From Bryobacterales bacterium (lineage in GTDB: Bacteria > Acidobacteriota > Terriglobia > Bryobacterales > Bryobacteraceae): DNA of 37,274 nt. The stretch's first letter is position 1; the number at the start of each line of letters is the position of its first letter. A program made the translations under genes and the position numbers. The notes under the pieces were generated by a model. That model was not told where the DNA came from. It was given only the letters and a program-made list of their open reading frames with translations, and searched no databases. Below are positions 15,247 through 22,973 of this stretch, piece by piece. The DNA lies in NCBI GenBank assembly GCA_003167255.1, contig PMTR01000081.1:36909-74182 (forward strand), read 5' to 3'.

Positions 15247-15288
15247 ATGCTATGCCTGAACTGCCGGGATTCATGTGACCGCAGTCAC
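15247..15288 (-). promoter_or_regulatory. norZ promoter: CRP/FNR-type palindrome (15275-15288) with -10 TAGCAT (15247-15252)
   Basis: The palindrome GTGACTGCGGTCAC (reading toward norZ) has the GTGA-N6-TCAC form of the CRP/FNR superfamily. If transcription starts at 15240, its centre is at -41.5 and TAGCAT occupies -12 to -7, matching TATAAT at four of six bases. That is class II activator geometry. No separate -35 is needed. The site overlaps the stop codon of the upstream cupin gene. A near-identical site precedes the RIC gene at 24494-24507. The regulator is not in this window; HcpR, DNR or NnrR types are candidates. Confidence 0.6.
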
Positions 15289-15608
15289 GGATTCTTGATC
15301 ATAGTTAGGAGCATCACCACATCGGTCTTGGCTTTGACGCCATGCTCCAGGTACGGAGGCATGTAGACGAAGGTTCCCTCGACGGCTTCCTTCTCGTCCG
15401 TCCCCAGTTTCAAAGCAGCCTCCCCCTTCAGGAAGGTCAGGATGGCGGGGAACGGCGCCGTGTGAGCTGAGAGTTCCTGCCCCGGCGCAAATCCGAACAG
15501 AATCACTTTGGTTTTCCCGTCGTCATAGAGGGTCTGACTCAAGATTCCGTTTTGCGGAACATGTGCCTGCTCACGAAGCTCCCGTACGTAAACGTAATTG
15601 TCTGCCAT
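15285..15608 (-). CDS. Small cupin-domain protein upstream of norZ
   Basis: The 107-residue single-domain cupin has LFGFAPGQELSAHTAPFPA as its first motif and GTFVYMPPYLEHGVKAKTD as its second. The usual HXH of motif 1 is reduced to one histidine (H49), with H89 in motif 2, so metal binding may be altered. ATG 15608 is preceded by GGAGAGA at eight bases. It has no leader and is cytosolic. Small cupins are often found beside NO reductases and nitrosative-stress genes, but their role is not settled. The norZ start lies 59 bases downstream with its own promoter-like site across the cupin stop, so the two may be co-transcribed and also separately controlled. Confidence 0.8.
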   Translation of the reverse strand: MADNYVYVRELREQAHVPQNGILSQTLYDDGKTKVILFGFAPGQELSAHTAPFPAILTFLKGEAALKLGTDEKEAVEGTFVYMPPYLEHGVKAKTDVVMLLTMIKNP

Positions 15609-15678
15609 TTGAGTTCTCTCCATTAGCTTGGATCGCCTGAAAAGTGCCGGATCAGGCTCCAGATAGTATTATCGGAGG

Positions 15679-17553
15679 ATGCGAATCTCGATGCTCGCTT
15701 TGCTGGCGATTTCCAGCGCGCCCCTTTTTAGTCAAACCGCGGTCAAGCTGCGTGTGGACGCCACGGATGCGCCCAGGCGCCTGTTCCACGTGCAGATGAC
15801 TATGACGGCGAAGGCCGGTCCCTTGACCCTGCTCTATCCCGAATGGATACCCGGCGAGCATGGACCGACCGGGCCCATCGTCAACCTGGTGGGGCTGAAG
15901 ATTGAGGGCGGCGGGAAACCGATTGCGTGGAAGCGCGACTCGGTCAACATGTACGCGTTTCACCTGGATGTGCCGGCGGGAGTGACGTCGCTCGAAGTGG
16001 CGTTCGATTTCATCTCGCCGCCGGAAGCGGAGGGCTTTTCGTCGGGAAGCTCGGCCACCAGCGAGCTGGCGGTGCTGAGCTGGAACCAGTTGCTGCTGTA
16101 TCCGCAAGGGACGCAAGCGGACGATCTGCAATTTCAGGCCACGCTCAAGGTGCCCAACTCCTGGCGCTACGGGACGGCGTTGCCGATCGCGCGGGAATCC
16201 GGCAACGAGATTGAATTCCAGCCGGCGTCGCTGACCACCATGGTGGATTCGCCGGTCTCGACGGGGGCGCACTACCGCACCATCAACTTGGGCACGGATG
16301 GCGGCGCTGCGCATTATCTGCACCTGGCGGCGGATAGCGACCGGGCGCTTGAAGTGAGCCCGGAGATCGTCGGCCAATACGAGAACCTGGTGAAGGAAAC
16401 GGGCGCGCTGTTCGGATCGCGGCACTACCGCGGGTACCATTTTCTCTACACGCTGAGCGACCACGTGGCGCATTTCGGGCTGGAGCACCACGAATCCAGC
16501 GACGACCGGTTCGCGGAGCGGACGCTGATCGATCCGGATCTGCAACGCATTTCCGCGGATTTGCTGTCGCACGAATTCGTCCATTCCTGGAACGGGAAGT
16601 ACCGGCGGCCGAGCGGCCTGATTTCGGGCGGCCATGACGGCGGTTACGACACGCCCATGCAGGGCGATTTGTTGTGGGTCTACGAAGGCCTGACGGAATA
16701 CCTGGGCGAGATTCTGGCGCCGCGGAGCGGGCTGCGGAGCGCCGAAGATTTTCGCGAGAGCCTGGCGGCCAGTGCCGCCGCTCTGGATACGACGTCGGGG
16801 CGGAAGTGGCGGCCGCTCGAAGATACCGCCGTAGCGGCACAGATTCTCTATGAGGCTGGGAGCGATTACGCCGACTACCGGCGCGGCGTGGATTATTATC
16901 CGGAAGGCACGCTGATCTGGCTGGACGCCGACACGCTGATCCGGCAGCTCACCAAGGGCGCAAAATCGTTGGATGACTTTTGCCACGCGTTTCACGGGGG
17001 CCCAAGTGGAGCGCCCGCGCTGAAGCCCTACGATTTCGCGGACGTGGTGGCCGCCATGAATGCGGTGGCGCCTTACGACTGGGCCGGATTCTTTAACCAG
17101 CGGCTGCATTCCACCGACGCGCATGCGCCGCTCGATGGCATCCGGCATTCGGGCTGGAAGCTGGTGTATGACGCAGTACGTTCGGATTACTGGAAGGCCG
17201 GGGAAGACGAGCGCAAACTGGCCGACCTCAGCTATTCGCTGGGCCTCAAGGTGAAGGAAGACGGCACGATTGAAGACGTTGTGTTCGACGGGCCGGCCAG
17301 GAAGGCGGGGATTGCGCCGGCCACCAGGCTGGTGGCGGTGAACAACCGGCAATACAACGAGACGGTGCTCCGCGAGGCGGTGCAGAAGGCCGCGTCGGAT
17401 GCGAAGCCGGTTGAACTGCTGATCAAGACCGGCGAATACTACGAAACTCATCGCATCGATTATCACGGCGGGGAGCGATACCCGCACCTGGTGCGGGATG
17501 CGGCGGCGGCCGACGTACTGAGCCAGATCATTGCGCCGAAAGCCAAGCGGTGA
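15679..17553 (+). CDS. M61-family (glycyl aminopeptidase-like) metallopeptidase with C-terminal PDZ-like region
   Basis: The 624-residue exported peptidase has leader MRISMLALLAISSAPLFSQ and an M61-type N-terminal beta domain (about 22-230) with YPEWIPGEHGPTGPIVNL. The zinc site is SHEFVHSWNGKYRRP (H298, E299, H302), followed by LLWVYEGLTEYLGEIL with the third ligand near E336. A PDZ-like region around 525-600 (GLKVKEDGTIEDVVFDGPARKAGI) ends the protein, as in family M61. It probably acts in the periplasm on peptides. CGGAGG directly abuts ATG 15679; the next in-frame ATG at 15691 has the same site 12 bases away, so the exact start is uncertain by four residues. It converges on the ankyrin gene. 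Confidence 0.9.
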   Translation: MRISMLALLAISSAPLFSQTAVKLRVDATDAPRRLFHVQMTMTAKAGPLTLLYPEWIPGEHGPTGPIVNLVGLKIEGGGKPIAWKRDSVNMYAFHLDVPAGVTSLEVAFDFISPPEAEGFSSGSSATSELAVLSWNQLLLYPQGTQADDLQFQATLKVPNSWRYGTALPIARESGNEIEFQPASLTTMVDSPVSTGAHYRTINLGTDGGAAHYLHLAADSDRALEVSPEIVGQYENLVKETGALFGSRHYRGYHFLYTLSDHVAHFGLEHHESSDDRFAERTLIDPDLQRISADLLSHEFVHSWNGKYRRPSGLISGGHDGGYDTPMQGDLLWVYEGLTEYLGEILAPRSGLRSAEDFRESLAASAAALDTTSGRKWRPLEDTAVAAQILYEAGSDYADYRRGVDYYPEGTLIWLDADTLIRQLTKGAKSLDDFCHAFHGGPSGAPALKPYDFADVVAAMNAVAPYDWAGFFNQRLHSTDAHAPLDGIRHSGWKLVYDAVRSDYWKAGEDERKLADLSYSLGLKVKEDGTIEDVVFDGPARKAGIAPATRLVAVNNRQYNETVLREAVQKAASDAKPVELLIKTGEYYETHRIDYHGGERYPHLVRDAAAADVLSQIIAPKAKR

Positions 17554-17558
17554 CGGAG

Positions 17559-17598
17559 TGGGGCGGGCAATTCTGCCCGCAGCCGGCTTCCAGCCGGC
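17559..17598 (+). repeat. REP-like palindromic repeat, family A, copy 1
   Basis: The unit begins GTGGGGCGGGCAATTCTGCC and contains two small palindromes: GCGGGCAATTCTGCCCGC, and GCCGGC either side of TTCCA. The same unit recurs at 17643, twice at 19816-19934 and at 36482. It lies immediately after the M61 stop codon in a convergent gap. Confidence 0.75.
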
Positions 17599-17642
17599 GC
17601 GCCCTCTGGTCGCGCTCCATAGTTTGGTTGCGGCTCCGCTGA

Positions 17643-17682
17643 GTGGGGCGGCCAATTCTGCCCGCAGCCGGCTTTAGCCGGC
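17643..17682 (+). repeat. REP-like palindromic repeat, family A, copy 2
   Basis: A second unit in direct orientation, 84 bases after copy 1, with GGCCAATTCTGCCC in place of GGGCAATTCTGCCC. The rest of this 223-base gap before the ankyrin gene (17683-17776) holds only another GC-rich palindrome near 17745-17775 (GCGGGCCGCAGGCCCAGGCC). I see no gene in it. Confidence 0.72.
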
Positions 17683-17776
17683 TTCCGGTGCTGCCCGGCC
17701 CGCCCGGAGACATCCAGGCTCCCCCCACTTTTTCATGAAATTTCGCGGGCCGCAGGCCCAGGCCAGGAGGCCTAGC

Positions 17777-19708
17777 CTACCGCGCGGCGCGTTTCGGCGG
17801 CTCGAGCGAATCGGCCAGCGCGATGGCGGCCCAGGAACTGGCGGCGGCGGAAATAAATTGATCGGAGCCGTGCGGGAAGCCGGCGTCGAAGTAGGGCTGG
17901 AAGCCGAAGGCGCGCGAACGCACGAACCAGGTGCCGTCTTCAAGTTGCGTGCGGAGCAGGTAGCGTATGCCTTTCTGATAGCTAACGGCGGCGACGGACA
18001 GGCCGCCGGCGGTTTGCAGGGCATGCAAGGCGTGGCCTGTGGCGTAAGCGTCCGGGTCCATGCCGGGCAGTTGGGCCCAGCCGCCGTCCTCACGTTGGAG
18101 GGCGAGCAGACGATCGCGGACGGACGGGATTTCCGGCGCCATGCCGGCCCAGTGCATTCCAAGCAGCAGGAACGCCAGGGCCTGGGTATCCTTGGGTTGC
18201 GCTTTGCGGAAGAAATCCCGGGCGCGCTCCAGGCGCGACTTCAGTTCGTCGCGACGGCCCAGGGGCAGGTAAACGCCGAGGCCGCGAACCGCCAGCGCAG
18301 TGTACTTAATGACGCTGTTGCCCAGAGGCGGCCGGATGTCGTCGATGTTCCAGGAGCCATCGGCGCGCTGCGAGTGGGCCAGGCAAAGCGCCGCGGCATC
18401 GGTGTTGCGGTTGGGCTGGAAACCCTCGTCGGCCAGGCTGAAGAGGCCGTAGGAAACGTTGGCTACGAAGCCCGGCACCACGTGGCAGTTGCCTTGCATG
18501 AGGCTTTCGCGAAAAGGCGTCCACATCGCCATAGTGGCCTTGTCGGGGTGGGTGGCGAGCTCGGCATCGACGGGGATACCCTGCGCCCGGGCGTGGGCCA
18601 CAGCCATGGCGGGTAGCGACTGGGCGTGGCAGGAGATGCAGCCGAAGCGGCCGAAGAACGCCTTGCTGATGGGCTGAAGGCGCGGAAACAGCGTTTCCAG
18701 GGCGGCGCGGGCGTTGCGCGGCTCAGCCACCGGCGCGGGCGGCGGCGGGAGCGGGGTGGATTTGGCGCCGGCGCTCCGTAAGTATTTCGAGACTTCGGTC
18801 TCTCCTTGAGTGAGAGCCCAATCGAGCACGGTACGGCCCTTCTGGTCGCGCGCGTTGACGTCGGCGCCTTTTTGAACCAGCATGCGGATCAGTTCCAGGT
18901 CGGGCGTGTCGGCGGCGGCGGCCATCATGAGGGGCGTAAAGCCGCGATCGCTTTTCACGTTGGGATTGGCGCCGTGGTCGAGCAGAATCTGGATGGGTGG
19001 GGTAGCGCCCGCAAAAGCCAGAAGACCCATTGCGGGCACGTGAGCCGATTCCATTTTGATCAGTTCGTTGGGGCTTGCGCCCAGGCGGAAAACGGTGGCG
19101 ATGAGGTCCTTGTCGCCGGAACCGAGCGCCGTAAGCACGGGCTCGTCACCCAGTTGCTCCAGCCGCGTGCATTCCAGGCCGGCGGTGCGGGCGGCTTGCT
19201 CCAGGGCGGCGTCTCCCTGTCCGTACGCGATCCGCAGGAATCCGACGCCGTCTTTATCGACGGCTTTGGGATCGGCGCCGTGGGATAGCAGCAGGCGCAC
19301 GGTCTCGATATTGCCGGGGCGGCGAGCGGCCAGCAGCAGGGCGCTCTGGCCGTCGTCGGTGCGGATGTTGACGCCGGCGTTCTTGGAGAGCAACAGCTTG
19401 ACCTTTTCCGGTTCCGGGCTGGCCCACATGAGGGCGGTGGCATGGACTTGGTTCACACCGTCCACGTCGGCGCCCTTGGTGATGAGCAGCCGCATGCATT
19501 CGGGCGAGGAGAATGCTGCCGCGTACATGAGGGCGGACGCACCGGTCTCGTCGTGGGAATTCGGATCGGCATTGTCGCGCAGCAGTTCGTGGACGGCGGA
19601 GACGTCGCCCTTCCGAATCGCCGCGAGCAGTTTAGGACCCAGGCCGTCCGTCTGTGCAGCCAACCCCGCAGTAAACAGAATCCAGAGGAATAGCACTCCG
19701 TTGCGCAT
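17777..19708 (-). CDS. Secreted ankyrin-repeat protein with CXXCH motif and cyclase-like alpha-toroid domain
   Basis: The 643-residue protein has a signal peptide (MRNGVLFLWILFTAGLAAQ). About seven ankyrin repeats fill 24-315 (for example DETGASALMYAAAF, DRGFTPLMMAAAA, GADVNARDQKGRTVLDWAL). After a proline-rich linker (318-330) comes a helical domain with CISCH (C357-H361), a canonical covalent haem c attachment motif. Three DGSW/DGGW/DGTW repeats (450, 541, 591) are typical of squalene-cyclase/prenyltransferase-like toroids. Start ATG 19708 has GGAGG seven bases upstream. It is a stand-alone gene. The likely picture is a periplasmic haem-bearing toroid with an ankyrin binding platform; enzymatic activity is not shown. 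The catalytic DXDD of squalene-hopene cyclase is not visible, so terpene cyclisation is not supported. Confidence 0.85.
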   Translation of the reverse strand: MRNGVLFLWILFTAGLAAQTDGLGPKLLAAIRKGDVSAVHELLRDNADPNSHDETGASALMYAAAFSSPECMRLLITKGADVDGVNQVHATALMWASPEPEKVKLLLSKNAGVNIRTDDGQSALLLAARRPGNIETVRLLLSHGADPKAVDKDGVGFLRIAYGQGDAALEQAARTAGLECTRLEQLGDEPVLTALGSGDKDLIATVFRLGASPNELIKMESAHVPAMGLLAFAGATPPIQILLDHGANPNVKSDRGFTPLMMAAAADTPDLELIRMLVQKGADVNARDQKGRTVLDWALTQGETEVSKYLRSAGAKSTPLPPPPAPVAEPRNARAALETLFPRLQPISKAFFGRFGCISCHAQSLPAMAVAHARAQGIPVDAELATHPDKATMAMWTPFRESLMQGNCHVVPGFVANVSYGLFSLADEGFQPNRNTDAAALCLAHSQRADGSWNIDDIRPPLGNSVIKYTALAVRGLGVYLPLGRRDELKSRLERARDFFRKAQPKDTQALAFLLLGMHWAGMAPEIPSVRDRLLALQREDGGWAQLPGMDPDAYATGHALHALQTAGGLSVAAVSYQKGIRYLLRTQLEDGTWFVRSRAFGFQPYFDAGFPHGSDQFISAAASSWAAIALADSLEPPKRAAR

Positions 19709-19815
19709 CCCTTAGCCTCCAATGTGTCCAAGAGTATAGCAAGGACAGTCACCCAACCTGGTAGTATCCTTAGTACACTATTAACTTCAGAGGACTAGCG
19801 CGATGACGTGGCGCC

Positions 19816-19934
19816 GTGGGGCGGGCAATTTTGCCCGCAGCCGCCTTCAGGCGGCTTCTTCGGGCTGAAAGAGATCCCTCACACCCGGCAAGCGCCGGCT
19901 GAAAGCCGGCGGCAGCCAGGATTGGCCGCCCCAC
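19816..19934. repeat. Paired inverted REP units (REPIN-like), family A
   Basis: A forward unit at 19816-19858 (GTGGGGCGGGCAATTTTGCC start) and an inverted unit at 19893-19934 (ending GGCCGCCCCAC) face each other across about 35 bases. This is the two-REP palindrome arrangement seen in mobile REPINs. It lies in the 331-base gap between the ankyrin start (19708) and the HIT gene end (20040). The remainder of that gap holds no gene that I can support. Confidence 0.75.
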
Positions 19935-20039
19935 AATTTGTGCAGATGTTCAGTATTGGCAAAACTAACTGGCATTGCGCACGAGTGCGTGCGCCACCAC
20001 CGAATGTCTGTGAGAAGAGCGGGCTAGGCACAGCCGGAT

Positions 20040-20525
20040 TTATTGGCCCGCGAAACGGGCGTGCAGCTTCTGCCAGGTCACTTCCAGATCCTCGGGGACG
20101 ACTCGGGTTTCGCCCACCACGGTCATGAAGTTGGTGTCGCCGGTCCAGCGCGGCAATACGTGCAGGTGGACGTGGCCGGCAATACCGGCCCCGGCGCTCT
20201 TGCCCAGGTTCATGCCGAGATTCAACCCGTCGGGCCGGTAGACGGCGCGCAGATGCGTCTCGCACTGGCGGGCCAGCCGGATCATTTCCACCAGAGCTTC
20301 GTCAGGCAGGTCTTCGAGCGATGGGACATGGAGGTAGGGGACCACCATTACGTGGCCGCTGGTATAGGGGAAACGGTTGAGAATGACCAGATTGTGCGCG
20401 CCGCGGTGAACCACCAGCCACGCTTGGTCATTGTCCGCCTTGGCGGCGCGGCAGAAGACGCATTCGCCGGAATCCCCGGTCGTGGTCACGTACTGATACC
20501 GCCAGGGGGTCCAAAGATAATCCAT
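20040..20525 (-). CDS. HIT-family protein (Ap4A phosphorylase/hydrolase-like)
   Basis: The 161-residue nucleotide-binding protein has the histidine triad in GIAGHVHLHVLPRW (H118, H120, H122), where the middle histidines form the nucleotidyl intermediate. It starts with DYLWTPWRYQYV and has CVFC (22-25), typical of the bacterial Ap4A-type branch, plus NRFPYTSGHVMVVPYLH. It probably cleaves dinucleoside polyphosphates or nucleoside phosphoramidates in the cytosol. It starts 19 bases after the HU/IHF stop, on the same strand, with no obvious ribosome site, so translation may depend on coupling to the upstream gene. Confidence 0.9.
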   Translation of the reverse strand: MDYLWTPWRYQYVTTTGDSGECVFCRAAKADNDQAWLVVHRGAHNLVILNRFPYTSGHVMVVPYLHVPSLEDLPDEALVEMIRLARQCETHLRAVYRPDGLNLGMNLGKSAGAGIAGHVHLHVLPRWTGDTNFMTVVGETRVVPEDLEVTWQKLHARFAGQ

Positions 20526-20544
20526 GCGGTACCGGGAGGAACGA

Positions 20545-20877
20545 CTACGGGGTGGGAGTCTCGCCGGGGGCCGGCGCTACCGGAGCGGCGGCGGGGGTGG
20601 CCGAGCTGTTGACCACGTCTTTCAATTCCTTGCTGGGCTTGAAATACGGGATCTTCTTGGCGGGCACTTCCACGCGCGCGCCGGTCTTCGGGTTGCGGCC
20701 GACACGCGGCTGGCGCTGGCGGGTGCGGAAACTGCCGAATCCGCGGATCTCGATCTTGTCACCGCTGCGCAAAGAGCGAACGATGCTGTCGAAAATGGCC
20801 TCCACGATGACCTCCGATTCCTTCCGGGTCATCTCCACTACTCGGGAGACTTCTTCAATCAGATCGGCCTTAGTCAT
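20545..20877 (-). CDS. HU/IHF-family DNA-binding protein with Ala/Pro tail
   Basis: A nucleoid protein of 110 residues. MTKADLIEEVSRVVEMTRKES is the HU/IHF start. GDKIEIRGFGSFRTRQRQPRVGRNPKTG contains the DNA-bending arm with the RNPKTG signature, and the FKPSKELKDVV helix closes the fold. It resembles IHF-beta more than HU in the arm. An unusual Ala/Pro-rich tail of about 18 residues follows (92-110). AGGAGA lies six bases before the start. It sits between rpsA and the HIT gene, and rpsA followed by an ihfB/HU gene is a common bacterial order. A promoter in the 68-base gap after rpsA suggests independent expression as well. Confidence 0.95.
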   Translation of the reverse strand: MTKADLIEEVSRVVEMTRKESEVIVEAIFDSIVRSLRSGDKIEIRGFGSFRTRQRQPRVGRNPKTGARVEVPAKKIPYFKPSKELKDVVNSSATPAAAPVAPAPGETPTP

Positions 20878-20915
20878 CGCATTCTCCTGGGGGAGTCAAT
20901 CCCGTACGAAATCGC

Positions 20916-20944
20916 AGTATCTCTTGATTAGAACAAATTTGCAA
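20916..20944 (-). promoter_or_regulatory. Putative sigma-70 promoter of the HU/IHF gene
   Basis: Reading toward HU/IHF, TTGCAA (20944-20939) and GATACT (20921-20916) are separated by 17 bases. Each matches the consensus at four of six positions. The -35 lies right at the rpsA stop codon. The predicted start is about 30 bases upstream of the ATG. Confidence 0.5.
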
Positions 20945-20945
20945 G

Positions 20946-22664
20946 CTATTCGAGGATACGATCTTTGAGGCTCATCACTTCCTCGATGGTGGTGGTGGCG
21001 GCGGCAGCCTGGCGCTGGTAGTCTTCCAGGCGGTTTTTCTCCTCGTCGTCCGTCACGGCGCGGAGGCTGAGGCCGATTTTTTTCTCCGCCTCGCTCATCT
21101 TGACAATCTTAAAATCGAACTCCTGGTTGAGAGAAACCGGCGGCTCTTCGTGCCCGCGCCGGCCCGCATAACCCGGTATCTCCGAGAAGTGGCAAAGGCC
21201 CTCCACGCCTTCGGCCAGTTCTACAAAAGGGCCGAAACTGGCAAGGCGGCAAATGCGGCCATGGACCGTATCGCCCACCTGATGGTTCTGGAAAAAGGTC
21301 TCCCAGGCGTCCGGCTGAAGCTGCTTGATGCCGAGGGAAAGCCGATGCGACGAGGAATCGATATTCAGGATGACGGCCTGCACCACTTGCCCCTTTTTCA
21401 GGACCTCGGAGGGATGCTTGACGCGCTTGGTCCACGAAAGATCGGAAACGTGCACCAGTCCGTCGATGCCTTCTTCGATTTCGATGAAGGCGCCGAAATC
21501 AGTCATATTGCGGACGCGGCCTTCCACCACCGAACCCACGCTGTAGCGCGTGTCGATGGTGCTCCAGGGGTTGGGCTCCAACTGTTTGAGGCCCAGCGAA
21601 ATGCGGCGGTCGCGGGAATGCACTTCGAGGACCACGGCTTCCACCTGGTCGCCGGGCTTGACCACCTTGGAGGGATGCTTCATACGGCGCGACCAGGTCA
21701 TCTCGCTGATGTGAATGAGGCCTTCGACCCCCGCCTCGAGTTCCACGAAGGCGCCGTAATCGGTCACGTTGACCACCCGCCCGATGACGCGCCCGTTCAG
21801 TGGATAGCGCTGCGCTACGGTCTCCCAGGGGTCGGGTTCGAGCTGCTTCATACCGAGCGAGACGCGTTCCTTGGCGCGGTCGAACTTGAGGATCTTGACG
21901 GTCACCTGATCGCTCACGTGCAGCAGTTCGGACGGATGGGTGACGCGTCCATAGGAGATGTCGGTGACGTGCAGCAAACCGTCGATGCCTCCGAGGTCGA
22001 TGAAGGCGCCGTACTCGGTCAGATTCTTCACCACGCCGGTGACCACGGAGCCCTCGACCAGATGTTCGAGGGTCGCGCTCTTGCGGACGTTGATCTCTTC
22101 CTCCACGGCGGTCTTGCGGGAGACCACCACATTGCCGCGGCGGCGGTTGAGTTTGATGATCTTGACGGGGATGTCCTGCCCAACTAGCGAATCCAGGTTG
22201 TGGACCGGACGCGGATCGGCTTGGGATCCGGGCATGAAGGCTTTGATGCCGACATCCACGGCCAGCCCGCCCTTGACGCGGCCCAGCACCCGGCCGGAAA
22301 CCACCAACTGTTCCTGGTAAGCCTTTTCGAGATTCTCCCAAATACGCAGGCGCGCGGCGCGAGTGTGCGAAAGGAGAACGTATCCTTCTTGCTGTTCGCC
22401 GCCGTGATCGATCATGACGTCCACGGGGTCGCCGCGCTGCACCGTAACGTTGCCATCGGGATTGCGGAACTGCTCGATGGGAACGATGCCTTCGGACTTG
22501 TATCCGAAGTCGATGATCACGTCCTTGGCGGTGACACTGAGTACCGTGCCCTGCAGGACTTCGTCGGCGGCGGGTGGCGCGAAATGGCTGTAATCGTCGA
22601 GAAGATTCTCGTAGCTGTCGGGTCCAGTGTCCTCGATTTGCCCGTTGTTAAGGTCTACGGCCAT
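20946..22664 (-). CDS. rpsA: 30S ribosomal protein S1
   Basis: The 572-residue protein has six S1 RNA-binding repeats, the full complement of proteobacterial-type S1. They begin near residues 36 (VLQGTVLSVTAKDVIIDFG), 120 (VSGRVLGRVKGGLAVDVG), 208 (VVTGVVKNLTEYGAFIDLG), 293, 378 and 465. The last is more divergent. It binds mRNA and helps the 30S subunit engage messages. I chose ATG 22664 for its GGAGG with four-base spacing; a frame extending to 22733 adds a non-conserved leader. Downstream on the same strand are HU/IHF and HIT. A consensus-like promoter lies about 160-190 bases upstream. Confidence 0.97.
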   Translation of the reverse strand: MAVDLNNGQIEDTGPDSYENLLDDYSHFAPPAADEVLQGTVLSVTAKDVIIDFGYKSEGIVPIEQFRNPDGNVTVQRGDPVDVMIDHGGEQQEGYVLLSHTRAARLRIWENLEKAYQEQLVVSGRVLGRVKGGLAVDVGIKAFMPGSQADPRPVHNLDSLVGQDIPVKIIKLNRRRGNVVVSRKTAVEEEINVRKSATLEHLVEGSVVTGVVKNLTEYGAFIDLGGIDGLLHVTDISYGRVTHPSELLHVSDQVTVKILKFDRAKERVSLGMKQLEPDPWETVAQRYPLNGRVIGRVVNVTDYGAFVELEAGVEGLIHISEMTWSRRMKHPSKVVKPGDQVEAVVLEVHSRDRRISLGLKQLEPNPWSTIDTRYSVGSVVEGRVRNMTDFGAFIEIEEGIDGLVHVSDLSWTKRVKHPSEVLKKGQVVQAVILNIDSSSHRLSLGIKQLQPDAWETFFQNHQVGDTVHGRICRLASFGPFVELAEGVEGLCHFSEIPGYAGRRGHEEPPVSLNQEFDFKIVKMSEAEKKIGLSLRAVTDDEEKNRLEDYQRQAAAATTTIEEVMSLKDRILE

Positions 22665-22824
22665 TACGCCTCCGCCGATTACCGATTCGCCGATGGTTGC
22701 GTAGCGGGAATTCCTGAAGCGGGCTGCCAGCACCGACTGGTACCCGCGCCTCGCTTACACCGAGCATTCGATTCCACACCATGCGCCGATCACCAGCAAC
22801 GCCTGAGAGATCAGTATGTTAGCA

Positions 22825-22854
22825 AATATACGCCGAGTCGCGGGAGGTTGTCAA
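22825..22854 (-). promoter_or_regulatory. Strong sigma-70-type promoter of rpsA
   Basis: TTGACA at 22854-22849 is a perfect -35. TATATT at 22830-22825 matches five of six -10 positions, with 18-base spacing. It points at rpsA and predicts a leader of about 150 bases (22818-22665). The surrounding gap 22665-22973 contains no other gene that I can support. Confidence 0.65.
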
Positions 22855-22973
22855 CGGTCCTCCCATGGCCCGCGCGCAGCTTTCTCTTGGCGTGCCGCCA
22901 AATCGCGGCTGGCGCTATTCGGCGGATTGTACCTGCTGATGCAGCACCTGGAGCGCTAAGCTGGAGCCGGGGA

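Noticed and set aside
15652-17655. A 667-codon minus-strand frame opposite the M61 peptidase.
   Set aside because: The forward frame has HEFVH, a leader and a PDZ-like region. The reverse translation is arginine-rich shadow sequence.
17777-19708. Squalene-hopene cyclase.
   Set aside because: DG[SGT]W repeats are present, but there is no DXDD catalytic motif and most of the N-terminal half is ankyrin repeats with a secretion signal.
22840-22973. A possible small forward gene ending LYLLMQHLER between rpsA and the glucosaminidase-like gene.
   Set aside because: There is a hydrophobic-looking stretch but no start codon with a ribosome site in frame, and it overlaps the rpsA promoter.
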